Below are positions 43,970-52,763 of a stretch of DNA of 64,000 bases, piece by piece. The translations under genes and the position numbers were made by a program. How positions within the stretch are numbered: position 1 is the stretch's first letter; the number at the start of each line of letters is the position of its first letter. Location: NCBI RefSeq assembly GCF_016907895.1, contig NZ_JAFBCV010000002.1:248001-312000 (forward strand), in the 5' to 3' direction. The notes below the pieces were generated by a model that searched no databases, had not been told where the DNA came from, and saw only the letters and a program-made list of their open reading frames with translations. This DNA comes from Shouchella xiaoxiensis. GTDB lineage: Bacteria > Bacillota > Bacilli > Bacillales > Bacillaceae_D.

Positions 43970-44748
43970 TTGTACTCCTTTGTCGCCTCAAACCGTGTCA
44001 GAAGTTCATATGGCCTGACTCGGTTTGCTTCATAGGGCAAGTAGTTCTCTGTAAAAGCGTCAAGCGTTCGGTTCTTAAGTTGTTCACGTGTAATCCATTT
44101 ATCTACATTGTCTTTAGACAGTTCTTGAAAAACAACCTCTGGTGTTTCTTGCCCATCCGGCTGCAATGTCCCAGATAGATAATCGCCTCTAAAGACAACG
44201 CAGATCACGCCACTCGTGACGTTTTGATAGATTCCGGTAATTCCTCGCAACGAAACCGCAACGCCGGTCTCTTCTAAAATCTCGCGGTGAATCGCCTCTT
44301 CCAATGTTTCACCTTCTTCAACCTGACCACCTGGAATTTCCATCGTATCAGCACGATGAAGATTGCGGACAAGGAGCGTTTCGTTTGCGTCATTCGTAAT
44401 TAATCCAGCAACCGAGACAATCTGTTTTGGAGGATGATATGAGGAGGGAGCTGTTGAGGTAAGAAATTCCTGCGTACTTTCCAAAAACAGCGGACCGAGC
44501 TCCTGCCGTTTTTTCTGAGCTTGCTTATGTAAATCACTTGCCCGAATGCTCGTTTCAATGGATTCATAGTGCTCTTTGCTTGTATAAGACCAGATCGCCA
44601 CAATTTCCGTGTGCGTATCGTTCGTCCAGCGTCCAATTAATTTCGCACCGTGCTGACGTTGATTCGGGTACAAATAGGTATGGAAAAAAAGATTAAAAGG
44701 CTCAAGCATCTCAGGTAAAATCTTGTACGTTTTACGACGATAAATCAT
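43966..44748 (-). CDS. NIPSNAP-Nudix fusion hydrolase
   Basis: 260 aa. Residues 1-100 look like a NIPSNAP-type ferredoxin-like domain (MIYRRKTYKILPEMLEPFN, HGAKLIGRW, VAIWSY). Residues 108-240 form a Nudix domain with the exact box G-x5-E-x7-REILEETGV at 141-163. The Nudix part would hydrolyse a nucleoside diphosphate derivative. The combination of the two on one chain is the notable feature. The start is near AGGAGG on the minus strand. Confidence 0.8.
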   Translation of the reverse strand: MIYRRKTYKILPEMLEPFNLFFHTYLYPNQRQHGAKLIGRWTNDTHTEIVAIWSYTSKEHYESIETSIRASDLHKQAQKKRQELGPLFLESTQEFLTSTAPSSYHPPKQIVSVAGLITNDANETLLVRNLHRADTMEIPGGQVEEGETLEEAIHREILEETGVAVSLRGITGIYQNVTSGVICVVFRGDYLSGTLQPDGQETPEVVFQELSKDNVDKWITREQLKNRTLDAFTENYLPYEANRVRPYELLTRFEATKEYN

Positions 44749-44830
44749 AGAATGAAAGCCTCCTTCTTCTTTTTCAATTCGACATTGTTTTAAAAAATCC
44801 TATCATCTATTAAAAAGGAGATGAATCGAA

Positions 44831-45424
44831 ATGACGATTATTTACTTGGTTCGCCATGCCGAATCACCACATTTATTCGGTCAAGAGCGGACGAGAGGAC
44901 TAACAGAAGCAGGTTGGACAGCAACAAAAGCTGTAACGAAGTGCTTGGAGGAAGAACAGATCGATGCCGTTGTCTCTAGTGCCTATACGAGAGCGGTGCA
45001 GACGGTTGAGGGCATTGCCGTAAAAAAAGGGTTAACCGTTCAAACATACGAAGGGTTAATTGAAAGACCGATTAAAGGGCTCGATTACAAATTGCCCGAA
45101 CAAGAGCTGTTCGACGCAATTGAACGCTCCTTTGCAGATCCCGACTATTGCCTCCCTGGCGGAGAAACGATGCGTGAGGCGCAGGATCGATCGATTCCAA
45201 TTATGCGAGAATTACTCTCTAACTATAAAGACGGAACGATCGTCCTTGGAACACACGGAACAATTATGACCGTGATTCTCCATTATTTCGATTCAAACTA
45301 TGCATTTGATTTCTGGAAAAGCACAACAAAGCCGGATATATACAAACTCACGTTTAAAGAAGAGCAGCTGGTCGATGTGAGCCGGGTGTGGGAAGCAAGT
45401 GAACAGACGAAATTTGTACGTTAA
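44831..45424 (+). CDS. Histidine phosphatase family protein
   Basis: 197-aa phosphoglycerate-mutase-like phosphatase. Catalytic RHAES lies at 8-12, the second Arg in SAYTRAVQT, Glu in the LIERPIKG region and the C-terminal His in LGTHGTI. The substrate is unknown; it is probably a small phosphorylated metabolite. AAAAGGAG precedes ATG 44831. The region after it leads into CRISPR array 1. Confidence 0.88.
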   Translation: MTIIYLVRHAESPHLFGQERTRGLTEAGWTATKAVTKCLEEEQIDAVVSSAYTRAVQTVEGIAVKKGLTVQTYEGLIERPIKGLDYKLPEQELFDAIERSFADPDYCLPGGETMREAQDRSIPIMRELLSNYKDGTIVLGTHGTIMTVILHYFDSNYAFDFWKSTTKPDIYKLTFKEEQLVDVSRVWEASEQTKFVR

Positions 45425-45525
45425 ATTTTGTGAGGGAACCATTTTTTGACTAAAACACGTATTTAAGGTTGAATATTCTTAAAAATAATTTGCTAGAATA
45501 ATAGAAAGTAGTAAAATAAGATATT

Positions 45526-45695
45526 GGTGAGGACCCGAAGCGAACATAAAAAGCCTAGGAGACCCGCACCAAAAAATGCATTAATTATGTGTAAATGTGT
45601 AATAGGGAAGAGAGTTTAGCATTGATTAGTAGCTTGATCTAAATGGTTAAGAGGATAAATGCTAGAGTTTTGGCGTTTTTTGTAGTAAAAACGCT
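45526..45695 (+). promoter_or_regulatory. CRISPR leader, array 1
   Basis: AT-rich DNA directly before the first repeat. It begins with a block (45526-45578) shared with the second array's leader: AAGCGAACATAAAA and CCTAGGAGACCCGCACC followed by A6TG. Conservation in two separate places marks it as a functional leader element. Confidence 0.7.
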
Positions 45696-46059
45696 GTCGC
45701 ACTCTGTATGGGTGCGTGGATTGAAATTGGATTGTTGCCCCACAAACCTTTTCTAACTTCCGTCGCACTCTGTATGGGTGCGTGGATTGAAATCTCTGTG
45801 GTTAGCATAAATTCTCCACCGTATTCAGTCGCACTCTGTATGGGTGGGTGGATTGAAATACCTCCTGAACATAATATATAACGATGTTTAAACGTCGCAC
45901 TCTGTATGGGTGCGTGGATTGAAATACCGAATAGATGAGTGTTGTCTTTAGATGCTTTAGTCGCACTCTGTATGGGTGCGTGGATTGAAACCCAATTGAC
46001 GCCGCGCGCCTCCGTATGATAGAGCTCGCCGCACTCTACATGAGTGCATTAATTAAAAT
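45696..46059 (+). CRISPR. Type I-C-like CRISPR array, 6 repeats
   Basis: 32-bp repeats begin at 45696, 45762, 45828, 45894, 45960 and 46028, of the form GTCGCACTCTGTATGGGTGC then GTGGATTGAAAT. Spacers are 34 bp, the last 36. Repeat 3 has one change, repeat 5 ends in C, and repeat 6 is strongly degenerate, so the leader end is at left and growth is left to right. CGCACTC/GGGTGCG form the crRNA stem. The repeat matches the subtype I-C type known from B. halodurans. No cas genes are in the window. Confidence 0.95.
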
Positions 46060-46148
46060 CCATCGCTACACGAGCTAACATTTACCAATAATAGTTTGAT
46101 TGGTTTCAGCCGTTTTTGTGGTTTGTTTTAAAAGGGGGAGAGATCGTC

Positions 46149-46670
46149 ATGATCGAATTGCGAAAAGTAAATGAGGACAACATTGAAGAAGTTATTGCAC
46201 TTGAGGTTGGCGAGGGACAAAAAGAGTTAATAGAAGTGACGAATCTTAGGTGTATTGCCGATGCGTATGTGCTAAACGAAGAGGGGATACCGGCAATTCC
46301 ATTTGCTATCTATGCAGATGGCGTTGTAGTGGGCTTTTATATGTATACATACGATACGACGGATCATGAGTCGTTTCAAGCGGAAGTGTTTTTTGGGAAG
46401 AAGGCTTATTTTATTTATCATTTGATGATTGGAAAGCGTTATCAAGGAAAAGGGTATGGCAAGCTTGCGTTTGAAAAAATCATGGCGGATATTGAAAAGA
46501 TGCCAAGTGGTGAAGCTGACTATGTAGACCTGTTTTATCATGAAAACAATGCTGTAGCTAAAAACCTTTATGCTTCGTTTGGGTTTATTGATTCAGGCGT
46601 TATTCAGGGTCACTCGGTGCACGCCAATAAGCAGCTTGGTTTGAAAGCAACAGAACCGGCAGTCGAATAA
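46149..46670 (+). CDS. GNAT acetyltransferase (polyamine type)
   Basis: 173-aa GNAT-fold enzyme. Acetyl-CoA loop motif YQGKGYGKLAFEKI lies near 102-115 after IYHLMIGKR, with a C-terminal NLYASFGF block. The pattern fits the SpeG/BltD diamine or spermidine N-acetyltransferase group. ATG 46149 follows GGGGGAGAG; the frame from 46116 lacks a ribosome site. It lies 90 bp after array 1 and is unrelated to cas genes. Confidence 0.8.
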   Translation: MIELRKVNEDNIEEVIALEVGEGQKELIEVTNLRCIADAYVLNEEGIPAIPFAIYADGVVVGFYMYTYDTTDHESFQAEVFFGKKAYFIYHLMIGKRYQGKGYGKLAFEKIMADIEKMPSGEADYVDLFYHENNAVAKNLYASFGFIDSGVIQGHSVHANKQLGLKATEPAVE

Positions 46671-46690
46671 AGCATACTCTATCATTAGCA

Positions 46691-46725
46691 AAAAAAAGAC
46701 TGAAGCGCCCCGCTTCAGTCTTTTT
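46691..46725. terminator. Bidirectional terminator
   Basis: AAAGACTGAAGCG and CGCTTCAGTCTTT form a perfect 13-bp stem with loop CCC, between the convergent GNAT and mtnE genes. Confidence 0.9.
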
Positions 46726-46733
46726 CGATACAA

Positions 46734-47912
46734 TTATCCCTTATGAAAATCCAGTTTTTCAAGCCGCTTAATAGCTTCTTCTAGCCGCTCTTCCTCCGCA
46801 AGCAAACCGATTCGCACATAACCCTCACCGTATTGACCAAATCCGTTTCCAGGGGCGACCACGAGATGCGCTTCATTTAATAAATAGTGGGCAAAGGATT
46901 CTGAAGTAAAGCCGGTTGGTACGGGCATCCAAACGAAAAAGGAACCTTTTGGGGCGTCAACTTTAAGACCAATTCGTTTTAAGCCTGCGATAAAGACGTT
47001 ACGCCGTTTTTCATAGCGAGTGGCGAGCTCTTTAGCCTCTTGCTGGTCTGACAGGAGTGCGGTAGCAGCTGCCTGTTGAATGCCGCCAAATAAGCTGACG
47101 TAAAGATGGTCTTGCAGCAAATTAATCGCTTTAATTACTGAAGCATTGCCCACAGCAAAGCCAACGCGCCAGCCGGCCATGTTATACGTTTTGGAGAGGG
47201 TATACATTTCTACGCCGGTTTCTTTCGCGCCTTCTGCTTGCAAAAAGCTCGGTGGCTTGATTCCGTCAAACCCAATGGCACCGTAGGCGAGATCATGGAC
47301 AACGCAAATCCTGTTGGCCGAAGCGAAGCGGACCGTTTCCTCAAAAAATTGATGGGTGGCGACACCGGCCGTCGGGTTGTTTGGGTAATTTAAAAACAGT
47401 AGCTTCGCCTGATCAACGTCTGCTTGCGAGAAAGAAGAGTAGTCTGGTAAAAAATCGTTCTTAGCAAGGAGGGGGAAGAGGGCGGTGCGCGCTTGAGCGA
47501 GCGCAATCCCAGATGCATAGTCCGGATAGCCGGGGTCAGGCAGAAGGGCGACATCACCAGGATTAAGCAGGCATTGGCTAATTTCTACAAGCCCTGTTTT
47601 AGCGCCGAATAAAACGGCAACTTCTGTTTCTGGGTCGAGCGTAACATCGTACTCTCGTTTATAAAAGGTGGCAACGGCTTCTTTTAGAAAGTGATGCCCA
47701 CTAAACGGCGAGTATTGGTGGAAGCGCGGTTCAGTGGCTGCCTCTTGGAGCGCTTCAACGATAAAGGCTGGTGTAGGCAAGTCAGGATTTCCTTGACCAA
47801 GATTAATCACGTCGTGCCCTTTGCTAATATGGTCTCGGACGGTCGCCGTTAAGCGTGCAAAAAACTGGTCTGGCAACCCTTGTAAAAGAGTAGATTGTTC
47901 AAAGTGCGTCAT
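46734..47912 (-). CDS. mtnE: Methionine-salvage aminotransferase
   Basis: 392-aa class I PLP aminotransferase. Lys of TLSKTYNMAGWRVG (near 235) would bind PLP; NPNNPTAG and a C-terminal Arg in YVRIGLL fit fold type I. It is the last gene of the leftward mtnWXBD-E unit, so it most likely converts 2-keto-4-methylthiobutyrate to methionine. In B. subtilis mtnE is transcribed apart from mtnWXBD. GGAGGG precedes the start. Confidence 0.85.
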   Translation of the reverse strand: MTHFEQSTLLQGLPDQFFARLTATVRDHISKGHDVINLGQGNPDLPTPAFIVEALQEAATEPRFHQYSPFSGHHFLKEAVATFYKREYDVTLDPETEVAVLFGAKTGLVEISQCLLNPGDVALLPDPGYPDYASGIALAQARTALFPLLAKNDFLPDYSSFSQADVDQAKLLFLNYPNNPTAGVATHQFFEETVRFASANRICVVHDLAYGAIGFDGIKPPSFLQAEGAKETGVEMYTLSKTYNMAGWRVGFAVGNASVIKAINLLQDHLYVSLFGGIQQAAATALLSDQQEAKELATRYEKRRNVFIAGLKRIGLKVDAPKGSFFVWMPVPTGFTSESFAHYLLNEAHLVVAPGNGFGQYGEGYVRIGLLAEEERLEEAIKRLEKLDFHKG

Positions 47913-47972
47913 GAATGTCCCTCCAAAAAAAGAGGCTTAGGACAATGGTGTCGTAAGCCCCCTTTAGACGAT

Positions 47973-48512
47973 TTAGTTCGATGTAAAAGCTGGATCATTA
48001 AATTTGTGGGCAACCCAGCCTTCTGGATCAATAAAGAGGCGGACCGCAACAACTTGTCGTTCTGATGATAGAGTGAAAAAGTGTGGCGTATCAACAGGGA
48101 CGCTGATAACATCACCCGGCTCAAGCTGAACGTCGAAATAACCAACGTCTGCGCCTTTAATCACAAAGCTGCCAGAACCAGCGGTAATCGCGCGAACTTC
48201 ATCTTCTGTATGTGTATGCACCTGCTCAAACTTTTTCAATAACGAATCTAAGTCCGGCGTATTTTCGTTTAAGGCAATCACATCCCAGTTTTTGTAGCCG
48301 CGACGCTCGGCGAGAGAGCGAATGTCTTCATCATAAGTTGTGAGAATTTGGGCTTTCTCGTCGTCAGTAATGTGGCAGTTGTCTTGTAGTTGAGCAGGAA
48401 GCTTTGTTGGGTCCCAGTGCTCATAAAGCACCTCTTGGCTTTCTAAAAATGCCTGTACCTTTTCTTGTCCTTTAATGATTTCCTCTGTGTCACGGATTAC
48501 AATTGTCGCCAT
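47973..48512 (-). CDS. mtnD: Acireductone dioxygenase
   Basis: 179-aa cupin. The metal ligands are His99, His101, Glu105 (HTHTEDE) and His144 (DTPHFF). It oxidises 1,2-dihydroxy-3-keto-5-methylthiopentene: with iron to the methionine precursor keto acid and formate, with nickel to an off-pathway product. Located between mtnB and mtnE, with strong GAGGAGGAA upstream. Confidence 0.95.
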   Translation of the reverse strand: MATIVIRDTEEIIKGQEKVQAFLESQEVLYEHWDPTKLPAQLQDNCHITDDEKAQILTTYDEDIRSLAERRGYKNWDVIALNENTPDLDSLLKKFEQVHTHTEDEVRAITAGSGSFVIKGADVGYFDVQLEPGDVISVPVDTPHFFTLSSERQVVAVRLFIDPEGWVAHKFNDPAFTSN

Positions 48513-48548
48513 CGTTTCTTCCTCCTCAATGTCGTGTCGTGCGCTTGA

Positions 48549-49172
48549 TTAGCGCAGCAGTAATTCTTTTTTTACTTGGTACGAAAATAAAAACTCAAAT
48601 GCTTCTAGCTTCTTTTTTGCATCAAATCCGGTTTGTCCCCAGGCGGTAATGCCGTGATTGCGGATTAACACCCCATGAATATCAGGGTGGATCCGTTCAG
48701 CGACCGCAGCGGCGAGCTTTGTTAAATCTGCGAAATTCTCGACGATTGGAACGGTTAATGTTCCATCTTCCTCCCAAATGTTAAACGCTTTAATTAACTC
48801 TTGCTGGGAAAAGACGATCTCACCGCGGTCGGCATACAGTTCAGAAATAAGGTTGTTGTCGACTGTATGCACATGGAGAGAACAGCCAGCATCTGTTTTT
48901 TCATAAATGCGCTGGTGGAGCACGGTTTCAGCTGACGGTTTTAACATTGTTGGCTCAAGTGGCTTGCTGTCGGGACCGACGAGTAAGAAATCGTCAGAGG
49001 TGCGCTTGCGCTTGTCTTTTCCGCTTGCCGTCACGAGAAAGGCGAGTGGGTCATCAGCGACTTTAATGGAAAGATTGCCGCTTGTGCCAGGAAACCAGTC
49101 ACGCGCTGCGAGCTCATCTTTGATGTTTGCAAGTTCTTCCCATTTCTGTGAAAGCTGCAAAGTGATTGTCAT
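48549..49172 (-). CDS. mtnB: Methylthioribulose-1-phosphate dehydratase
   Basis: 207-aa class II aldolase-fold enzyme. Zn-binding histidines appear in LHVHTVD and RNHGITAWG; the phosphate-binding PGTSGNLS lies near residue 30. It dehydrates methylthioribulose 1-phosphate. The start overlaps the mtnX stop by 4 bp (ATGA), indicating coupling. Confidence 0.95.
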   Translation of the reverse strand: MTITLQLSQKWEELANIKDELAARDWFPGTSGNLSIKVADDPLAFLVTASGKDKRKRTSDDFLLVGPDSKPLEPTMLKPSAETVLHQRIYEKTDAGCSLHVHTVDNNLISELYADRGEIVFSQQELIKAFNIWEEDGTLTVPIVENFADLTKLAAAVAERIHPDIHGVLIRNHGITAWGQTGFDAKKKLEAFEFLFSYQVKKELLLR

Positions 49173-49834
49173 GGCGTCACTCCTGACGATTTGAGCTGGT
49201 CAATTACGGTTGAAAAGTCGGTAAATCTCGTGTACGTAAGCTGAAGCTGCTGGCATTTTTCTTCTAAAAAGTCTCCGCAAACAAAGATATGGTCTGCTAG
49301 CTTAGCTGCTTCAAGATCGGTAATCGAATCGCCGATAACAATTCGTTCGTATTGATCGGCCGGATACTGACGCAAAATCGAGGGCTTGCAGCAGCCACAA
49401 TCATTTGTACAAAGAGAATCACATGCGTGGGGCCACGTAACCTCAATCGTCTCCCCGTTAAAGTCACTGCCGTTGCAGTAAAGCGCGCCATTAATCGGAT
49501 AAGGCGCGAGCATCGGTTCAACAAAAAAGTCGATTCCACCGCTAACGACGTGAAGCGGTATGTTGCTTCTGTTTGTTTCGTCCACAAAATTTGCAAAACC
49601 TGGCCGAATTGTCGCCTGGGCAACGAAGGCCTGAATCTCTGCTTTTTTTGACGTCGGGATGAGCGTAAACAGCTCACCAACACCGTCGCGAATCGAGCGT
49701 TCTTGGGCAAGAATCTGATCCTTAATCGTTTCCCATTCAGGCGGGGCAAACGCGCTCATGATCGACATAATGTTGTCTTTCGTTGTGATCGTTCCGTCAA
49801 AATCACAAAAAACAATTCGTTGGCGTTTCGTCAT
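49169..49834 (-). CDS. mtnX: HK-MTPenyl-1-P phosphatase MtnX
   Basis: 221-aa HAD-superfamily phosphatase. The nucleophile motif is CDFDGTIT near the N-terminus, the Thr/Ser motif VVSGGIDFF, and the [11 protein letters not shown] Asp motif. It removes phosphate from 2-hydroxy-3-keto-5-methylthiopentenyl-1-phosphate. ATG 49834 overlaps the mtnW stop (ATGA); the longer start at 49849 is unlikely. In many bacteria MtnW and MtnX replace the fused enzyme MtnC. Confidence 0.93.
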   Translation of the reverse strand: MTKRQRIVFCDFDGTITTKDNIMSIMSAFAPPEWETIKDQILAQERSIRDGVGELFTLIPTSKKAEIQAFVAQATIRPGFANFVDETNRSNIPLHVVSGGIDFFVEPMLAPYPINGALYCNGSDFNGETIEVTWPHACDSLCTNDCGCCKPSILRQYPADQYERIVIGDSITDLEAAKLADHIFVCGDFLEEKCQQLQLTYTRFTDFSTVIDQLKSSGVTP

Positions 49835-51021
49835 TGCGGCACGCCCCATAGGTTGAGCGCTGCTGAAAGCTCTTTTTGCTCACGCGCTGCATCCTCAAGC
49901 GTCAGACCGTTTTGCACAGCGTCAACAGCTTGCCGGAAGGCCGTTGCCCCAGCCGCAGCACCATCAGGATGGCCGTGAATACCGCCACCTGCGTTTATGA
50001 CGGAGTGAACACCGAAGTCCGCGATCAGCTGAGGGACGAGCCCAGGATGAATCCCTGCTGATGGGACAGGAAAGGCAGAGCGATAAGGTGCTTGTTCCGT
50101 TAAAGCGGATGCGATTGCCGTGGTCTCTTCCTGCGCCAGCGCAACGTTTCCGTACGGCGATGGAAACAAGACGAGATCAGCGCCAGCCGCCCGCAATAGT
50201 TTGCCAAGCAATACCTGATTGGCAATACCGTACTCAGGCGAAGCGGTTAGCGCACCTGATACTGCCGGATGAGCCATAATCGGCAGCGGGATCTCAGGAT
50301 CTTCTGCAAGCGCTTGGAGAACATCAAGACCGTAGGCAAACACATTAAACAACAAGGCCGATGCCCCTAGCTCAGCTGCGCGCCGGGCCTTGTCACGCAG
50401 TTCGTACGTCCGTCCACTTAAGTTAACAGCGTACAAAACGCGCCGTCCTGTTTCTCGTTCGACTTGATCTAGCACTCGTTTGCCAATCGTCACTCGGTAT
50501 TCAAACGGGGTGAGGGGATTATCGAAAAGAATTTCATCGTCTTTCACTAAATCAATGCCACCACGTGCCTGTGCTTTTAGCTGGCTTTCAAATTCATCAA
50601 TCCCTTTGCCGATCATCCCTTTAAAAATGCTCATAACGAGAGGGCGGTCGGTGACTCCGAGCTGTTTGCGAATACCGTCAATTCCGTAGGTGGGCCCGGG
50701 GAACTGCTGCGCTAGCGACTCAGAAAAGGACAGGTCAACAAGCTTAATGGTTCCATCAAGAGAGAGCTTGCCAAAAACGGTTGTCAAAATTGCCGGAATA
50801 TCTGGACTAAAGTTTGCCGCTGGGTAGCGGATCGTCAGCGTTGCCTGTGAACCGTCATCGGTCACGCTGACGACTTCACCTTTATGCTGCTGTAGCTGTG
50901 ACTGTTCAAGTGCCGGCAGATTCGTCCAAGATCCAACTGTCAGTCCAAGCGCAATGCCTTCCGCTTTTTTATGTAGATCAGGACCGCTTGGAACGCGGTA
51001 TGTTGCTGTTACATCGCTCAT
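49831..51021 (-). CDS. mtnW: DK-MTP-1-P enolase, RuBisCO-like
   Basis: 396-aa RuBisCO-like protein. [10 protein letters not shown] near 173 carries the Lys that is carbamylated for metal binding; the phosphate-binding Gly-rich loops include [15 protein letters not shown]. It tautomerises 2,3-diketo-5-methylthiopentyl-1-phosphate and does not fix CO2. It is the first gene of the leftward operon, directly after a SAM riboswitch. AAGGGG precedes ATG 51021. Confidence 0.95.
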   Translation of the reverse strand: MSDVTATYRVPSGPDLHKKAEGIALGLTVGSWTNLPALEQSQLQQHKGEVVSVTDDGSQATLTIRYPAANFSPDIPAILTTVFGKLSLDGTIKLVDLSFSESLAQQFPGPTYGIDGIRKQLGVTDRPLVMSIFKGMIGKGIDEFESQLKAQARGGIDLVKDDEILFDNPLTPFEYRVTIGKRVLDQVERETGRRVLYAVNLSGRTYELRDKARRAAELGASALLFNVFAYGLDVLQALAEDPEIPLPIMAHPAVSGALTASPEYGIANQVLLGKLLRAAGADLVLFPSPYGNVALAQEETTAIASALTEQAPYRSAFPVPSAGIHPGLVPQLIADFGVHSVINAGGGIHGHPDGAAAGATAFRQAVDAVQNGLTLEDAAREQKELSAALNLWGVPQ

Positions 51022-51076
51022 GGCATACCCCTTCTTTCTGTTTTAAAAAATGAAAAACGCCCACTTCGCAATAAGG

Positions 51077-51115
51077 AAGAGGACGTGTCTATACGACAAA
51101 AAAACGTGTCCTCTT
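51077..51115 (-). terminator. Expression-platform terminator of the mtnW riboswitch
   Basis: On the minus strand AAGAGGAC (51115-51108) pairs with GTCCTCTT (51084-51077) and is followed by a moderately U-rich tract. Its 5' arm overlaps the 3' strand of the aptamer P1 stem (51117-51111). Confidence 0.6.
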
Positions 51116-51224
51116 ATCTGCCACGCTGTCTGCGCGAGAGAATTAGCACCTTGAATCAGTCGCAAGACCGAAACAGGTTGCCGGGTTTCATCGGGATCGT
51201 CCCTCCACCTGCTCTACATAAGAG
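51111..51224 (-). promoter_or_regulatory. SAM-I riboswitch (S-box) of mtnW operon
   Basis: Minus strand: CTCTTAT opens P1, then TGGAGGGA, CCGATGAAACCCGGCAACC, GGTGCTAATTCT and GCAGATAAGAG closing P1, all diagnostic S-box blocks. High SAM should stop transcription of mtnWXBDE. Confidence 0.95.
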
Positions 51225-51364
51225 ATTGTTTCTTTCATTCAATTGAGAATCGTTGGAACAAAGTATGACAGGGAAAAGAAAAGCTGTCAATGGCTTTTTT
51301 TTAGAAAATTGATTTGATTAATGGACTATTAGTAAGAAGAGTCTATTTTTTATGAAAAAGAGTC

Positions 51365-51394
51365 TTGACAAAAGCAAAGGGAGCGATTTATGAT
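51365..51394 (+). promoter_or_regulatory. Promoter of the importer-mtnKA operon
   Basis: TTGACA (51365-51370), 18-bp spacer, TATGAT (51389-51394), about 23 bp before the S-box aptamer. Confidence 0.7.
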
Positions 51395-51416
51395 TACTCT
51401 CAACAAAAACATATTG

Positions 51417-51552
51417 CTCTTATCGAGAGTTGGCTGAGGGATTTGGCCCTGAGACGCCCGGCAACCGACCTTCCGTAATCAAGCGGAAACCTCCTAGAAG
51501 GTGTAAGGCACGGTGCTACTTCCAACAGGTATATTCACCTGAGAGATAAGAG
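51417..51552 (+). promoter_or_regulatory. SAM-I riboswitch (S-box) of the importer-mtnKA operon
   Basis: CTCTTATC opens P1; GCTGAGGGA, GCCCTGAGACGCCCGGCAACC, CACGGTGCTACTTCC and GAGATAAGAG follow in the S-box order. The P3-P4 part has a longer insert than the mtnW copy. Confidence 0.95.
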
Positions 51553-51571
51553 ACGGACCGTGCATGCTCCC

Positions 51572-51603
51572 GCCTCTTTCTTATTCAAAGAAGGAGGCTT
51601 TTT
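51572..51603 (+). terminator. Expression-platform terminator of the second S-box
   Basis: GCCTCTTTCTT pairs with AAAGAAGGAGGC with a small bulge, followed by TTTTT; positioned 20 bp after the aptamer. Confidence 0.85.
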
Positions 51604-51644
51604 AACGTGGACGTTCTCGAAGGAGCAGATGGGGGAGAGAAAAA

Positions 51645-52754
51645 ATGAATAAAACAAACAAGGGATTGATCGTGTCAGCGCTCGCACTAACGGCTTTTTT
51701 AGCAGGGTGCGGCGAGAGTGAGCAGACGGCAAGCGGGCAAGGGGGAGAGACCTCAATTGAAGGAGTACCTGAACGCTTTGCCACGGGAGAAGAGGTCAAC
51801 GTGCGCGTCATTCGCAAATTAGGTGGGGACGATCATACCGCCCAGTTTTTAGCAGGGGTACAGGAGGAAGGGCAGGCGCTTGGTTTTAATGTCGACGTGT
51901 TTGCGGCAAATGGAGATACGGCAAAATTTCATGATGCCATCAACCAAGCGATTACGAGTGGCGTTGACGGCTTGATCTTATCGCACGGAGACGACGCGGC
52001 TACGGTTGATGCGGTAAAACGAGCGCGAGAGCAAGGAATTGAGGTGGTCGCCTTCGATTCTATATCCGAGCTTTCCGATCTTGATGGTGTGACCTTAACT
52101 TCGCAAGACGATGAAGCGCTCGCCCAGCTGGCGCTTGACCAACTTGTTGATGATTATAATGGAGAGGCCAACATTGCGTATTTATGGGTTGATGGATTCC
52201 CACCAATGGTGCGACGAAACGCTGTTTATACGGAGGTGCTTGAAGAGCATCCCGGAATTCAAGAGCTAAGTCGTTTTGGGGTCGCGTCTGAAGATACGAG
52301 CGTGCAAACGCAAAACGCCGTAGCTGCTTTGTTAAATCAATACCCTGAAGGAGACCTTGACGCGATTTTTGCGACATGGGATGCATTTGCGATAGGGGCA
52401 GCTCGGGCAATTCAGGAAGCTGGTCGGACCGATGTAAGCATTTATGGGATCGACGTCTCAAATGCCGATCTCCAAATCATTCAGCAAGAAGATAGCGCTT
52501 GGGCATACACTGCGGCAGTTGACCCGAAATTAATCGGAGCGATTAATACACGAATTTTAGCGAAGAAGCTTGCAGGAGAAGAGACGCCAGCAACCTACGA
52601 CCTTGAAGCGACACTCATTTCCCGTGAAGATTTAGCTGGATCATCCGAACCCGTCAACATGGTCACGTTAGCGGATGTGATACCTGACTGGGGCGAAAGC
52701 GATGCGTTTGAAGAGGAATGGATAACAACTTTAAAAGACTACTACAAGCAATAG
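51645..52754 (+). CDS. Sugar-type ABC importer lipoprotein, probably methylthioribose
   Basis: 369-aa periplasmic-binding-protein-like lipoprotein (RbsB/LacI-type fold). Signal peptide with lipobox FLAGC, Cys22. Mature part shows alternating helices and strands such as NGDTAKFHDAINQAI and GVDGLILSHGDDA. First gene behind the S-box and before the ATPase and permease, then mtnK and mtnA, so methylthioribose is the likely ligand. Ligand specificity is inference from context. Confidence 0.85.
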   Translation: MNKTNKGLIVSALALTAFLAGCGESEQTASGQGGETSIEGVPERFATGEEVNVRVIRKLGGDDHTAQFLAGVQEEGQALGFNVDVFAANGDTAKFHDAINQAITSGVDGLILSHGDDAATVDAVKRAREQGIEVVAFDSISELSDLDGVTLTSQDDEALAQLALDQLVDDYNGEANIAYLWVDGFPPMVRRNAVYTEVLEEHPGIQELSRFGVASEDTSVQTQNAVAALLNQYPEGDLDAIFATWDAFAIGAARAIQEAGRTDVSIYGIDVSNADLQIIQQEDSAWAYTAAVDPKLIGAINTRILAKKLAGEETPATYDLEATLISREDLAGSSEPVNMVTLADVIPDWGESDAFEEEWITTLKDYYKQ

Positions 52755-52763
52755 GGTGATGGT

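Noticed and set aside
45526-45578. Riboswitch or S-box remnant in the CRISPR leader
   Set aside because: GAGACCC and CGCACC recall S-box wording, but the order and stems of a SAM riboswitch are absent; the block is shared only with the other CRISPR leader.
49297-49749. 150-codon frame on the minus strand within mtnX
   Set aside because: Out-of-frame shadow of mtnX, which has a full set of HAD motifs.
49831-51021. RuBisCO homologue suggesting carbon fixation
   Set aside because: It is a RuBisCO-like enolase (MtnW) in an S-box-controlled methionine-salvage operon with mtnX, mtnB and mtnD.
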